Below, piece after piece: positions 17,738-26,121 of a stretch of DNA of 64,000 bases. The position numbers and the translations under genes are program-made. The notes below the pieces were generated by a model. It made no database searches. It saw nothing but the letters and a program-made list of their open reading frames with translations, and was not told where the DNA came from. Source of the DNA: Nocardia sp. MH4 (GTDB lineage: Bacteria; Actinomycetota; Actinomycetes; Mycobacteriales; Mycobacteriaceae). Numbering within the stretch: the stretch's first letter is position 1; every line of letters begins with the position of its first letter. The DNA is taken from positions 38,602 to 102,601 of the forward strand of contig NZ_LPNR01000100.1 of NCBI RefSeq assembly GCF_019266065.1, written 5' to 3'.

Positions 17738-19090
17738 ATGACCGATACCCCCGAAGTGGCCGCCCTGCGCACCACCATCTCCGGGTTGATGGGCCAGGCG
17801 AAAGCGGACCTCACCCAGCTGGTTTCGCTGAAGTCGGTCGCCGACCCGCGCCAGTTCCCGCCGGCGGGGTGCGAGCAGACCGCGCAGTGGGTGGCCGACG
17901 CGTTCGCCGCGGCGGGGCTGACCGAGGTGGGTCTGCACGAGACGCCCGACGGCAGCAAGGCCGTCATCGGGCACAAGCCGGGTCCGCCGGGCACGCCGAC
18001 GGTGCTGCTCTACTGCCACTACGACGTGCAGCCGCCGCTGGACGACGACGCCTGGCACACCCCGGTGTGGACGCTGACCGACAAGGACGGCCGCTGGTAC
18101 GGCCGCGGCGCCGCCGACTGCAAGGGCAACATCGTCACCCACCTGACGGCCCTGCGCGCGATCGGGCCGGACTTCCCGATCGGCATCAAGGTGGTGTCGG
18201 AGGGCTCGGAGGAGCAGGGCACCGGCGGGCTGGAGAAGTTCGTCGTCGCCAATCCCGACCTGCTCGCCGCCGACGTGATTCTGGTGGCCGACTGCGGCAA
18301 TTTCGCGGTCGGCGTGCCCACCTTCACCCAGACCTTGCGCGGGAACGTGAACGTCGTGGTCACGGTGACGACGCTGGCCGGGCCGATGCACTCGGGCATG
18401 TTCGGCGGCCCGGCGCCGGACGCGCTGGCCGCGATGATCCGGCTGCTGTCGTCGCTGCGGGACGAACACGGCAACACCACCATCGACGGGCTCACCGACG
18501 ACCAGAAGTGGACCGGCGTGCAGTACCCGGCCGAGGACTTCCGGGCCGATGCGGGCGTGCTCGACGGCGTCGACCTGCTCGGCAGCGGCACCGTCTCGGA
18601 CATGGTGTGGGCGCGGCCCGCGCTGACCGTGCTCGGGATGGACGTGCCCGCCGTCGTCGGGTCCTCGGCGGCCATCCAGCCGAGCACCAGGGCCAGGCTC
18701 AACCTGCGCATTCCGCCGGGCACCGAGCCCAAGCAGGCGCTCGACCTGCTGGAGAAGCACCTGCGCGCGCATCTGCCGTGGAACGCCCGGCTCGACATCG
18801 AGGTCGAGGCGCTCGGCGAACCGTTCGTCGCCTCCGAGCGGGGCCCCGCTCGGTCGGCGCTGGAACAGGCCATGGCGACCTCCTACGGCAGACACGTGAC
18901 CACCGAGGGGCAGGGCGGGTCGATCCCGCTGTGCAATGTCTTCGCCGACACCTACCCCGACGCCGAGATCATGCTGATCGGCGTGGAGGAGCCGAAGTGC
19001 CTGATCCACGCCCCCAACGAGAGCGTGGACCCGACCGAGATCGAGCACATGGCGCTGGCCGAGGCGCTGTTCCTCAGCACCTATCGCTGA
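17738..19090 (+). CDS. M20-family dipeptidase
   Basis: The 450-residue enzyme has the M20 metallopeptidase layout: the first zinc histidine in LLYCHYDVQPP, the bridging aspartate in GRGAADCKG, the catalytic EGSEEQG glutamates, VADCGNF and the late histidine in CLIHAPNES. It is most like cytosolic nonspecific dipeptidases (carnosinase/PM20 type). There is no signal peptide. It sits third in the antiporter operon, which suggests that it may release glutamate or another amino acid from imported or cytosolic dipeptides to feed the decarboxylase. The stop abuts the stop of the convergent MBL gene with no gap. Confidence 0.88.
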   Translation: MTDTPEVAALRTTISGLMGQAKADLTQLVSLKSVADPRQFPPAGCEQTAQWVADAFAAAGLTEVGLHETPDGSKAVIGHKPGPPGTPTVLLYCHYDVQPPLDDDAWHTPVWTLTDKDGRWYGRGAADCKGNIVTHLTALRAIGPDFPIGIKVVSEGSEEQGTGGLEKFVVANPDLLAADVILVADCGNFAVGVPTFTQTLRGNVNVVVTVTTLAGPMHSGMFGGPAPDALAAMIRLLSSLRDEHGNTTIDGLTDDQKWTGVQYPAEDFRADAGVLDGVDLLGSGTVSDMVWARPALTVLGMDVPAVVGSSAAIQPSTRARLNLRIPPGTEPKQALDLLEKHLRAHLPWNARLDIEVEALGEPFVASERGPARSALEQAMATSYGRHVTTEGQGGSIPLCNVFADTYPDAEIMLIGVEEPKCLIHAPNESVDPTEIEHMALAEALFLSTYR

Positions 19091-19735
19091 TCAGAACTGC
19101 GCCTGGTCCTCCGGCTGGATCACCCGGAATTCGGTGCCGGCCGGGGCCATCTCGGTCAGCCTGCCGAAGTAGATGCCCTGCGCCGTCGGCTCGACGATCC
19201 CGAAGTGGACCGGGACGGCGGTGCGGGGATTGACCGCGCGCAGGTAGTCGACGGTGTCCCAGATCCGCATCCACGGCGCGACCGCCGGGATCGCCAGCAC
19301 GCCGACCGGGACCGGCGGCACCCAGAGCGAGTCGCCCGGGTGGACCAGCTGGGCCGGGTCGGCCGCGGTGCCGAGCTGGAAGACGGTGTTGTCGATCACC
19401 GGGATGTCCGGGTGGATCACCGCGTGGCGACCGCCACCGCCGGTGATCTGCAGGTCGCCGATGTCGAGCACCTGGCCCGCCGAGACCGGCTCCCAGCCCT
19501 CACCGCGCTGCTGGGCGGTCTGCGGGTCCGACAGCAGGCGGGCGGTCGGGTTGGCCTCGATCAGCGCCTCGATCCGGGCCGGGTCGATGTGGTCCGGGTG
19601 CTGGTGGGTCACCGCGATCGCGTCCAGTCCGGTGATGCCCTCGAAGCCGTGCGCGAACGTGCCGGGATCGAACAGCACTTTCACACCGTGCAGTTCCACG
19701 AGGATGCAGGAATGACCGAAGTGGGCGATGCGCAT
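19091..19735 (-). CDS. MBL-fold metal-dependent hydrolase (UlaG/YtnP-like)
   Basis: The 214-residue protein starts MRIAHFGHSCILVEL, the N-terminal strand of UlaG-type metallo-beta-lactamase-fold hydrolases, and has the zinc motif THQHPDHID at residues 43-51, a GGGGRHAVIH histidine region and a late VPVHFG histidine. The substrate is unknown. TAGCAT lies 6 nt before the ATG, so it is probably leaderless. Confidence 0.82.
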   Translation of the reverse strand: MRIAHFGHSCILVELHGVKVLFDPGTFAHGFEGITGLDAIAVTHQHPDHIDPARIEALIEANPTARLLSDPQTAQQRGEGWEPVSAGQVLDIGDLQITGGGGRHAVIHPDIPVIDNTVFQLGTAADPAQLVHPGDSLWVPPVPVGVLAIPAVAPWMRIWDTVDYLRAVNPRTAVPVHFGIVEPTAQGIYFGRLTEMAPAGTEFRVIQPEDQAQF

Positions 19736-19870
19736 AAGCCGATGCTATCGCCGCCGATGCCGGTGGGCCCGGAGGCGGGAGCGGAGCGTGGCCACGCAGG
19801 GCCTCGGCGGTCGGCGTCGTCGAAGACAGCCGCCGCGACCCCGGAACGCGGGCACGACGGCCGGGTCAAC

Positions 19871-19876
19871 TAGGAT
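19871..19876 (+). promoter_or_regulatory. Probable -10 box of purS-purQ
   Basis: TAGGAT lies 38 bases upstream of the purS GTG, giving a short 5' leader of about 32 nt that contains the GAGGAG Shine-Dalgarno sequence. Confidence 0.45.
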
Positions 19877-19914
19877 TTCCGAGGTAACCCCCCACACCAC
19901 ATGAGGAGCAACGC

Positions 19915-20151
19915 GTGGCACGAGTCGTGGTCGAGGTCATGCCGAAGGCCGAGATCCTGGATCCCCAGGGACAGGCCGTGGTCGGCGCGCTCCCGCGTCT
20001 GGGATTCGCCGGAATCTCGGATGTGCGGCAGGGCAAGCGATTCGAGCTCGAGGTGGACGACAGTGTCTCCGACGCCGAGCTCGAGCAGATCGCCGAGGCG
20101 CTGCTGGCCAACACGGTGATCGAGGACTGGAAGGTCGTTCGGGTCTCATGA
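19915..20151 (+). CDS. purS: Phosphoribosylformylglycinamidine synthase subunit PurS
   Basis: The 78-residue protein ([20 protein letters not shown]..., ending [10 protein letters not shown]) matches PurS, the small dimeric subunit that couples glutaminase PurQ to PurL in the three-subunit FGAM synthase of Gram-positive bacteria. GTG at 19915 has GAGGAG at 19903-19908. purQ follows after 61 bases. purL is about 7.4 kb downstream. Confidence 0.94.
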   Translation: MARVVVEVMPKAEILDPQGQAVVGALPRLGFAGISDVRQGKRFELEVDDSVSDAELEQIAEALLANTVIEDWKVVRVS

Positions 20152-20201
20152 GGGAGCACAGCACAGCCGCCCACGCGGTCATGCCGGAGCCGAGCGTCAG
20201 C
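20148..20201 (+). repeat. Dispersed intergenic repeat, copy A (between purS and purQ)
   Basis: The element starts inside the purS stop with ATGAGGGAGCACAGC and ends with GGAGCCGAGCGTCAGC. Both blocks recur with one or two changes at 45677-45723, again directly after a stop codon and before a purine gene (purM). It looks like a short spacer repeat family. Confidence 0.5.
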
Positions 20202-20212
20202 GAGGCGCGGGC

Positions 20213-20890
20213 ATGAGCGCACGCATCGGCGTTATCACCTTCCCCGGCACGCTCGACGACGTCGACGCCGCTCGCGCGGTGCGGCTGGCCGGCGCCGAGG
20301 CCGTGAGCCTGTGGCACGCCGACGCCGACATCAAGGGCGTCGACGCGGTCATCGTGCCCGGCGGCTTCTCCTACGGCGACTACCTGCGCTGCGGCGCCAT
20401 CGCCCGGTTCGCGCCGGTGATGGGCGAGGTTGTGCGCGCGGCCGGTCAGGGCCTGCCGGTGCTGGGCATCTGCAACGGCTTCCAGGTGCTGTGCGAGGCC
20501 GGGCTGCTGCCCGGCGCGCTGACCCGCAACGAGGGCCTGCACTTCATCTGCCGCGACGAGTGGCTGCAGGTCGAGGCGACCAACACCGCCTGGACCTCCC
20601 GCTACGAGCCGGGCGCGCAGATCCTCATCCCGCTGAAGTCGGGCGAGGGCCGCTACCAGGCCTCCGCGCAGGTGCTCGACGAGCTCGAGGGCGAAGGTCG
20701 CGTGGTGTTCCGCTACGCGGGCGACAACCCGAACGGCTCCCAGCGCGGCATCGCGGGCATCTCCTCGGCCAACGGCCGGGTCGTCGGCCTGATGCCGCAC
20801 CCCGAGCACGCCACCGAGGCGCTGACCGGTCCGAGCGACGACGGTCTCGGCATGTTCTTCTCGGTGATCGACAGCCTCATCAACGCTTGA
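20213..20890 (+). CDS. purQ: Phosphoribosylformylglycinamidine synthase subunit PurQ
   Basis: The 225-residue class I glutamine amidotransferase supplies ammonia to PurL. It has the oxyanion region [19 protein letters not shown], the nucleophile cysteine in LGICNGFQ, and the catalytic histidine/glutamate in MPHPEHA. It is full length. The start is ATG 20213 after a 61-base spacer that contains a dispersed repeat; it is probably transcribed with purS. A very long inverted repeat follows the stop. Confidence 0.95.
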   Translation: MSARIGVITFPGTLDDVDAARAVRLAGAEAVSLWHADADIKGVDAVIVPGGFSYGDYLRCGAIARFAPVMGEVVRAAGQGLPVLGICNGFQVLCEAGLLPGALTRNEGLHFICRDEWLQVEATNTAWTSRYEPGAQILIPLKSGEGRYQASAQVLDELEGEGRVVFRYAGDNPNGSQRGIAGISSANGRVVGLMPHPEHATEALTGPSDDGLGMFFSVIDSLINA

Positions 20891-20915
20891 GTTTTGGAGC
20901 GCTGGCGCGCTCGAG

Positions 20916-21006
20916 GTCGCGGCCCCTTGGGTCCCGCCGGTCAGGTGCCGTTGCTCGCTCCTTCGTCGCTTGCGCAACGGCACCTGATCGGCGGGACGGC
21001 CGCGAC
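20916..21006. repeat. Long inverted repeat between convergent purQ and the AmiC-like gene
   Basis: The inner arms 20931-20954 and 20974-20997 are 24 bases each and match with one G-T pair; the 19-nt loop contains CTCGCTCCTTCGTCGCTT. Outside a 6-base bulge on the left, GTCGCGGCC (20916-20924) pairs with GGCCGCGAC (20998-21006). The result is a stem of about 33 bp with no T-run. It may act as a transcription barrier between convergent genes, or it may be a mobile or dispersed palindromic element. Confidence 0.7.
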
Positions 21007-21053
21007 GGCCGCTGCGCGGCCTGACCCTCCTCGGGGTCGGGGCGTGGTGGTCG

Positions 21054-22130
21054 TCAGGGCAGCTGGTCGATGATGTCGAAGTCGACGCCGTCGGCGCGAG
21101 CCAGGTGCGCAGGACCGATCGCCTGGTTGCCGAGGAAGCCGTTGCGGGTGGACGGGCCGTCCAGGACGATGCCGTCGTCGAGTCTGGCCGCGATGGTCGG
21201 CACGTCCAGGGTGCCGACGGTGTCGGCCAGCGTGCGCAGCAGGTGGACGGCCTCGTAGGTGGAGTTGCTGAACGTGGTCAGCGCGGGGGCGAAGGCGCCG
21301 TGGTGCTCGCGGTAGCGGGTGCGGCGGTCGCGGCCGTCGGCGGTGTGCTCGTCGACGAAGAAGCTCGACGCGACGAACATGTTGGCATTGGCTGCCGGAC
21401 CCGCGCTCAGCAGCACGTTCTCGTCGACGGCGGGGCTCAGCCGCGGCATGATCGCGGGCAGACCGGTGGCGGTGAACTGGCGATTGAAGCGCGCGGTGTC
21501 GGCGCCGACCATCAGGATCAGCACCGCGTCGGCGCGCAGCAGCGCCGGGCTGTCCAGGAACGGGTGGAAATCGGTGGTGCCCAGCGGCACGTACTGCTCG
21601 AGCACGAGATCGGCCGGTGTCGGCAGCGCCCGGCGCAGCGCGTTGACCGTCTGCCGGGGCCAGATGTAGTCGTTGCCGATCACCGCCCAGCGGCGAACGC
21701 CCAGCTCACGAGCCATCCAGGCGACGGCGGGCACGGTCTGGTGATCGGGATGCTCGCCCACCAGCAAGACGCCGGGGCGCTCGTCGGGCAGGCCCTCGTG
21801 GTCGGTCGCGTAGAGGTAGGGGACACGGCCGTCGACGGCGTCGGCGACGGCGCGACGCACCGCCGAGGTGTGCCAGCCGGTGATCGCGCCGACCATTCCG
21901 GTCGCCAGGAACGCGTCGACTTCGGCGGCCACCTCGTACGGCGGCCGGCCGCCGTCGAGCGTTGTCAGCCGAATTTCGCGACCCAGAATTCCTGTCCCGC
22001 TATTGATTTCGTCGACGGCCAGGGAAATGGCGGCGGTGCACGAAGGTGCGATGATGCCACCGGGGCCCTGAGTGGGCACGATCGAGAGAATCTCGATCGT
22101 TTCGTCCCGACTCTCGTCGAACGTGGGCAT
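21054..22130 (-). CDS. AmiC-like amide-sensor / substrate-binding protein
   Basis: The 358-residue protein has the type I periplasmic-binding fold of the AmiC/urea-amide receptor family: GPGGIIAPSCTAAISLAVDEIN, GILGREIRL, AITGWHTSAVR and the VIGNDYIWPRQTVN segment. It lacks a signal peptide or lipobox, so like Pseudomonas AmiC it should be a cytosolic ligand sensor rather than a transporter component. The divergent neighbour is a MarR-type regulator. The same pair type (NhhC, AmiC-like; NhhD, MarR-like) controls amide-induced nitrile hydratase in Rhodococcus rhodochrous J1; no amidase or nitrile hydratase gene is seen here. TAGAGT lies 5 nt before the ATG, so it may be leaderless. Confidence 0.8.
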   Translation of the reverse strand: MPTFDESRDETIEILSIVPTQGPGGIIAPSCTAAISLAVDEINSGTGILGREIRLTTLDGGRPPYEVAAEVDAFLATGMVGAITGWHTSAVRRAVADAVDGRVPYLYATDHEGLPDERPGVLLVGEHPDHQTVPAVAWMARELGVRRWAVIGNDYIWPRQTVNALRRALPTPADLVLEQYVPLGTTDFHPFLDSPALLRADAVLILMVGADTARFNRQFTATGLPAIMPRLSPAVDENVLLSAGPAANANMFVASSFFVDEHTADGRDRRTRYREHHGAFAPALTTFSNSTYEAVHLLRTLADTVGTLDVPTIAARLDDGIVLDGPSTRNGFLGNQAIGPAHLARADGVDFDIIDQLP

Positions 22131-22151
22131 TCTGTACTCTAACGCCTAGTG

Positions 22152-22167
22152 CGAACAGGTTTGTTCG
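22152..22167. promoter_or_regulatory. Operator-like palindrome between the AmiC-like and MarR genes
   Basis: CGAACA-GGTT-TGTTCG is a perfect inverted repeat in the 60-base divergent region. Its position suits autoregulation by the MarR-type protein and control of the AmiC-like gene. Confidence 0.55.
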
Positions 22168-22190
22168 AATGAATGTGTCGGCAGGTGGGA

Positions 22191-22622
22191 ATGCAATCGG
22201 TGTCCATCATAAGTGGGTGTTCCACGCTGCACGGCGCACTGCGCTCGGCAGAACGTAACTGGGTGCGCCAGCTGGAATCGGCGTTGTCGGCCGACAATCT
22301 CACGGCCGATCACTGGGCGATTCTGTCGCAGTTGTCGACCGACGACGGCATGACCATGTCGGAATTGGCGGCGGCCGCGCGGCTCGCGCCGTCCTCGGCC
22401 ACCCGGCACGCCGATCATCTCGCCGAGCGCGGGCTGATCTTCCGGGTCGCCGCCACCGACGACCGCCGCCGGATCCTGATCGGGCTCAGCAGCCTGGGGG
22501 CGAAGCTGGTCACCAAGATCCGCGCCGAGGAACAGCTCGCCGAGGAAGAGCTGCGGGCCCGCCTCGGCGCGCGGCGCTACAGCGAGCTGTCGGCCGCGCT
22601 CGGCGTCATCGCCGAGCTGTAG
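22191..22622 (+). CDS. MarR-family transcriptional regulator
   Basis: The 143-residue protein has a winged helix-turn-helix: helices around LTADHWAILSQLS, recognition region MTMSELAAAARLAPSSATRHADHL, and the DDRRRILIGLS wing. ATG 22191 is preferred to the one at 22173 because GGTGGG precedes it, although spacing is short. It is divergent from the AmiC-like sensor over a shared palindrome. Its stop directly abuts the stop of the convergent serine hydrolase. Confidence 0.82.
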   Translation: MQSVSIISGCSTLHGALRSAERNWVRQLESALSADNLTADHWAILSQLSTDDGMTMSELAAAARLAPSSATRHADHLAERGLIFRVAATDDRRRILIGLSSLGAKLVTKIRAEEQLAEEELRARLGARRYSELSAALGVIAEL

Positions 22623-23741
22623 TCACCCGCCCAGCGCCAGCTGGGTGAAGGCGCCCAGCGCGTCGTCGATCGGATGCGGTTGCGGTCTTCCCGTGGCGTC
22701 GAGGCGGTTCCAACGCTGCAGGTTCACCGCGAAGGACAGCTGCCGGGTGCCGTCCGCGCTGGTCATCGAGGTCGCGCCGCCGCCCCACACCGAACCCTCA
22801 TGGCCCCAGTAGGTGCCGAGGCCGGGCACCGTGGTCTTCTGCAGGCCGAGACCGTAGTCGCCGGTCTTGCCGTCGAAGGCGATGACCGGAACGGTTCGCC
22901 GCATCTGCGCCAGCGACGCGCGGCTGATGATCTCGCCGGCCAGCAGCAGCCCGAAGAAGCGGTTCAGATCGGCGACGGTCGAGATCAGCGACGCAGCGCA
23001 ATCGGTCCACGACATGTCGAAGACGCTGTAGTCGCGCGGCGGGTCGATCATGCCGAACCATGCCTCGTAGTGCCGCGAATGCGGTCCGTCGATGGTCGGG
23101 CCTGCCGGGAGCTCGGTGTCGGGCAGACCGGCGGGCTCGATGATGGCGCGGGTGATGTAGTCGGGCGCCGAGGTGTCGGTCACCGCCGCGATCAGCTGGC
23201 GCAGAAGCAGGTAGTTGGTGTTCGAGTACACCCCCGGTGTGCCGCCCGGCGCGCCGGTGGCGGGTGCGCCGACGCCCATCGCGATCAGCTCGGTCGGCGC
23301 GAATCGGGTGAACCGGTGGTCGTCCAAGCTGGCCGGGGTCGTCTTCGCCACGGCGGGAAAGGCCGCGAGCGAGGGGTAGGCCATGGGCAGGAAGTCGGGG
23401 AGACCGCTGGTGTGGTTGATCAACATCCGGACCGTGATCGCCGTACCTCGGTCGCCGGGAACCAGTCGCGGCAGATAGTGGCCGATCGGGGTGTCGAGCG
23501 TGATGGCGCCCTCGTCGACCAGGCGTAGCACCGCGGCGGCGGTGAACGTCTTGGTGATGCTGCCGACGCGGTGGCGCAGGTCGGGAGTGACGGGGCGGCC
23601 GGTGTCGACGTCGGCGACACCCGCCGCGCCGCGCCAGATCCGATCGTCGGCGCGTACCTCGGCGAAGACGCCGGGCAGGCCCGCGTGGTGGATGGTCTCC
23701 AGGGCGATCTGGAGCTTGTCGGGATCGAAAGTGGTGGTCAC
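22623..23741 (-). CDS. Serine hydrolase (class C beta-lactamase/esterase family)
   Basis: The 372-residue protein has the beta-lactamase family motifs: SxxK as SITK (S61, K64), YxN as YSN (Y172-N174) and a late HEGSVWGGG loop in place of KTG. It has no signal peptide, which favours a cytosolic esterase or D-peptidase rather than a secreted beta-lactamase. It follows the AraC-type regulator gene after only 7 bases on the same strand and is probably controlled by it. Confidence 0.85.
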   Translation of the reverse strand: MTTTFDPDKLQIALETIHHAGLPGVFAEVRADDRIWRGAAGVADVDTGRPVTPDLRHRVGSITKTFTAAAVLRLVDEGAITLDTPIGHYLPRLVPGDRGTAITVRMLINHTSGLPDFLPMAYPSLAAFPAVAKTTPASLDDHRFTRFAPTELIAMGVGAPATGAPGGTPGVYSNTNYLLLRQLIAAVTDTSAPDYITRAIIEPAGLPDTELPAGPTIDGPHSRHYEAWFGMIDPPRDYSVFDMSWTDCAASLISTVADLNRFFGLLLAGEIISRASLAQMRRTVPVIAFDGKTGDYGLGLQKTTVPGLGTYWGHEGSVWGGGATSMTSADGTRQLSFAVNLQRWNRLDATGRPQPHPIDDALGAFTQLALGG

Positions 23742-23748
23742 GGCACAA

Positions 23749-24621
23749 CTATCGGCCGAGCGCCCCCGCCGGGTCTTGGACGAATCTTCCCCAGGCCCGA
23801 TAGCGGTGTTGGGCGACGGTGGGCAGATAGCGCGGCACCAGCGACCCCGGCGTCTGGTCGGCGAAGGTCGACACGTCCCGGCACAGATGGGCCTGATCGG
23901 TGTACCCGCAGGCCGCCGCGACGTCGGCCGCGGGCCTGCCGGCCAACAGACCGTCGACCGCGGACCGGAACCGGACCAGCATCGCCGCTCGCTTGGGGGT
24001 CAACCCGATCTGGGATTCGAACCGCGACCACAGCCGCTTGTGGCTCCAGCCGAGGGAGGCGGCGAGCTCGCCGATGCGCACCTGGCCGCCGGTGGTGAGG
24101 ATGCGGCTCCAGCTCGCGAGCACCTCCGGGTCGGGGGTCCGCGTCGGCCGGTCGCACTGCGCGAGAAACGTTCTGGTGACCGCGAAACGGTCGTCCCAGG
24201 TCGGGGCGGACGCGAGCCGCTCGCGCAGCCGCCGGGCCCGTGAACCCCACAGGTCCTCGACGGCGACCGCGCCCCGGCCCAGTTCCGTGGGGGACACGCC
24301 CAGCAGCGAATACGCCCGGACCGGCGACATCCGGACCTCGACGCACGCGGCCCGCTCCCCACGCACCCGCATGGCCGCGAGGGGAAGCCCGGCCACGAAG
24401 CCACCGAGGGTGCGGCTGCCGAACGCGTCGTCGACGCGCAACCCGCCACCCCCGAACTCGATCAGCACGGTGACCGAGGCCGCCCCCGCGACTCGCAGAT
24501 CCACGCCGGCCCCGCCCGCGTCGCGGTAGCCGATGATCCCGGCACCCGCTGTCATCGCATCGGCCGGACCTGCGAATTCCCAGTCCCGCTCGGACCGTCC
24601 GCCGACGTCGACTCTGTCCAC
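23749..24621 (-). CDS. AraC-family transcriptional regulator
   Basis: The 290-residue protein has a variable N-terminal ligand domain and a C-terminal AraC DNA-binding domain from about residue 170: [30 protein letters not shown], then a second helix pair at [29 protein letters not shown]. The GTG start at 24621 has TAACCT 6 nt before it, so it is probably leaderless. The serine-hydrolase gene is 7 bases downstream, making a two-gene unit. Confidence 0.85.
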   Translation of the reverse strand: MDRVDVGGRSERDWEFAGPADAMTAGAGIIGYRDAGGAGVDLRVAGAASVTVLIEFGGGGLRVDDAFGSRTLGGFVAGLPLAAMRVRGERAACVEVRMSPVRAYSLLGVSPTELGRGAVAVEDLWGSRARRLRERLASAPTWDDRFAVTRTFLAQCDRPTRTPDPEVLASWSRILTTGGQVRIGELAASLGWSHKRLWSRFESQIGLTPKRAAMLVRFRSAVDGLLAGRPAADVAAACGYTDQAHLCRDVSTFADQTPGSLVPRYLPTVAQHRYRAWGRFVQDPAGALGR

Positions 24622-24674
24622 CCGTCCAGGTTACGGAAGGCAGGGCGGCGACCTCGCGGGCTAGGATCGCGGCT

Positions 24675-25967
24675 GTGCCTGTATCCCTGACTGCGGCCAC
24701 GGCGAGTGGCTTGTGCGCGTTCATCGATGCTTCGCCCTCGCCGTTCCATGTGTGCGCGACGGTCGCCGCCGAGCTGGCGGCGAACGGGTTCACCCCACTG
24801 GCCGAGGCGCGGTCGTGGGAGAGCGCGGGCGGGAAACACTATGTGGTGCGCGGTGGTTCGCTGATCGCGTGGGCCGACGAGGACGCCGCGCCGGCCGACC
24901 CGTTCCGGGTGGTCGGCGCGCACACCGACAGCCCGAACCTGCGGGTGAAGCAGCATCCGGATCTGGCGACCGCGGGCTGGCAGCTGGTCGGGCTCGAGCC
25001 CTACGGCGGCGCGTGGCTGAACTCCTGGCTGGACCGCGAACTCGGCCTCTCCGGCCGGCTGAGCGTGCGCGACGGCGCCCGGATGAGCGACGTGCTGGTC
25101 CGCATCGACGACCCCATCCTGCGGGTGCCGCAGCTGGCGATCCACCTGTCCGAGGATCGGCGCGGGGTGACGCTGGACCCGCAGCGCCACGTCAACGCGA
25201 TCTGGGGCATCGGCGACGCCCCCGCCTCCTTCCTGGATTTCGTGGCCGAACGCGCCGGCGTCGACGGCGCCGACGTACTCGGCTGGGAACTGATGACCCA
25301 CGACCTCGCGCCGAGCACCCTGGTCGGCCGGGACAACGACCTGGTGAGCGCGCCGCGCCTGGACAACCAGGGCACCTGCTACGCCGGGCTGCAGGCGTTC
25401 CTCGCCGCCGTCGACGAACCGGGCGCCGCGACGCCGGTGCTGGTGATGTTCGACCACGAGGAGGTCGGCAGCCAGTCCGACCGGGGCGCGCAGTCGGATC
25501 TGCTGCCCGCGGTGCTCGAGCGCATCGTGCTCGCCCGTGGTGGCGGTCGGGCGGATTACCTCGCGGCGCTGGCCGGTTCGGTGGTCGCCTCCGGTGACAT
25601 GGCCCACGCGACCCACCCGAACTACCCCGAGCGCCACGAACCCGCGCACCGGATCGAGGTCGGCGGCGGGCCGGTGCTCAAGGTCAACCAGAACCTGCGC
25701 TATGCCACCGACGCGGCCGGGGCCGGGGCGTTCGCGCTGGCCTGCGCCCAGGCGGAGGTTCCATTGCAGCGCTATGTGCATCGCGCGGATCTGCCCTGCG
25801 GGTCGACCATCGGACCGATGACCGCGGCCCGCACCGGCATCTCCACCGTCGACGTCGGCGCTCCGCAGCTGGCCATGCACTCGTGCCGTGAACTCATGGG
25901 CGCCACCGACGTGTCCGCCTACGCTTCCGCGCTCGCCGCGTTCCTCACCCCGGCCGCCGTGGACTGA
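24675..25967 (+). CDS. M18-family aminopeptidase
   Basis: The 430-residue enzyme matches M18 (aspartyl-type) aminopeptidases: [13 protein letters not shown] with the first metal histidine, [11 protein letters not shown] with the bridging aspartate, [17 protein letters not shown] with the catalytic glutamates, and [11 protein letters not shown] with the late histidine. It releases N-terminal residues from peptides in the cytosol. The M. tuberculosis counterpart at this locus is PepC (Rv0800). GTG 24675 has TAGGAT 7 nt before it (leaderless). Only 53 bases separate it from the divergent AraC gene. Confidence 0.92.
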   Translation: MPVSLTAATASGLCAFIDASPSPFHVCATVAAELAANGFTPLAEARSWESAGGKHYVVRGGSLIAWADEDAAPADPFRVVGAHTDSPNLRVKQHPDLATAGWQLVGLEPYGGAWLNSWLDRELGLSGRLSVRDGARMSDVLVRIDDPILRVPQLAIHLSEDRRGVTLDPQRHVNAIWGIGDAPASFLDFVAERAGVDGADVLGWELMTHDLAPSTLVGRDNDLVSAPRLDNQGTCYAGLQAFLAAVDEPGAATPVLVMFDHEEVGSQSDRGAQSDLLPAVLERIVLARGGGRADYLAALAGSVVASGDMAHATHPNYPERHEPAHRIEVGGGPVLKVNQNLRYATDAAGAGAFALACAQAEVPLQRYVHRADLPCGSTIGPMTAARTGISTVDVGAPQLAMHSCRELMGATDVSAYASALAAFLTPAAVD

Positions 25968-26121
25968 GCGGACGCCGGTGCGCTGCACCGTCGGCAGCGG
26001 CCAGGGGAGCAGCGGCGCGACTCCGGGCGAACCGTGGTGGTGGCCGAGGTCGAGCCGCGACGGGTCCCCGCGTGGCGGCCCGCCGGTCCGATGTGACCGG
26101 GTCGCCGCGCGAATTTCCCCG

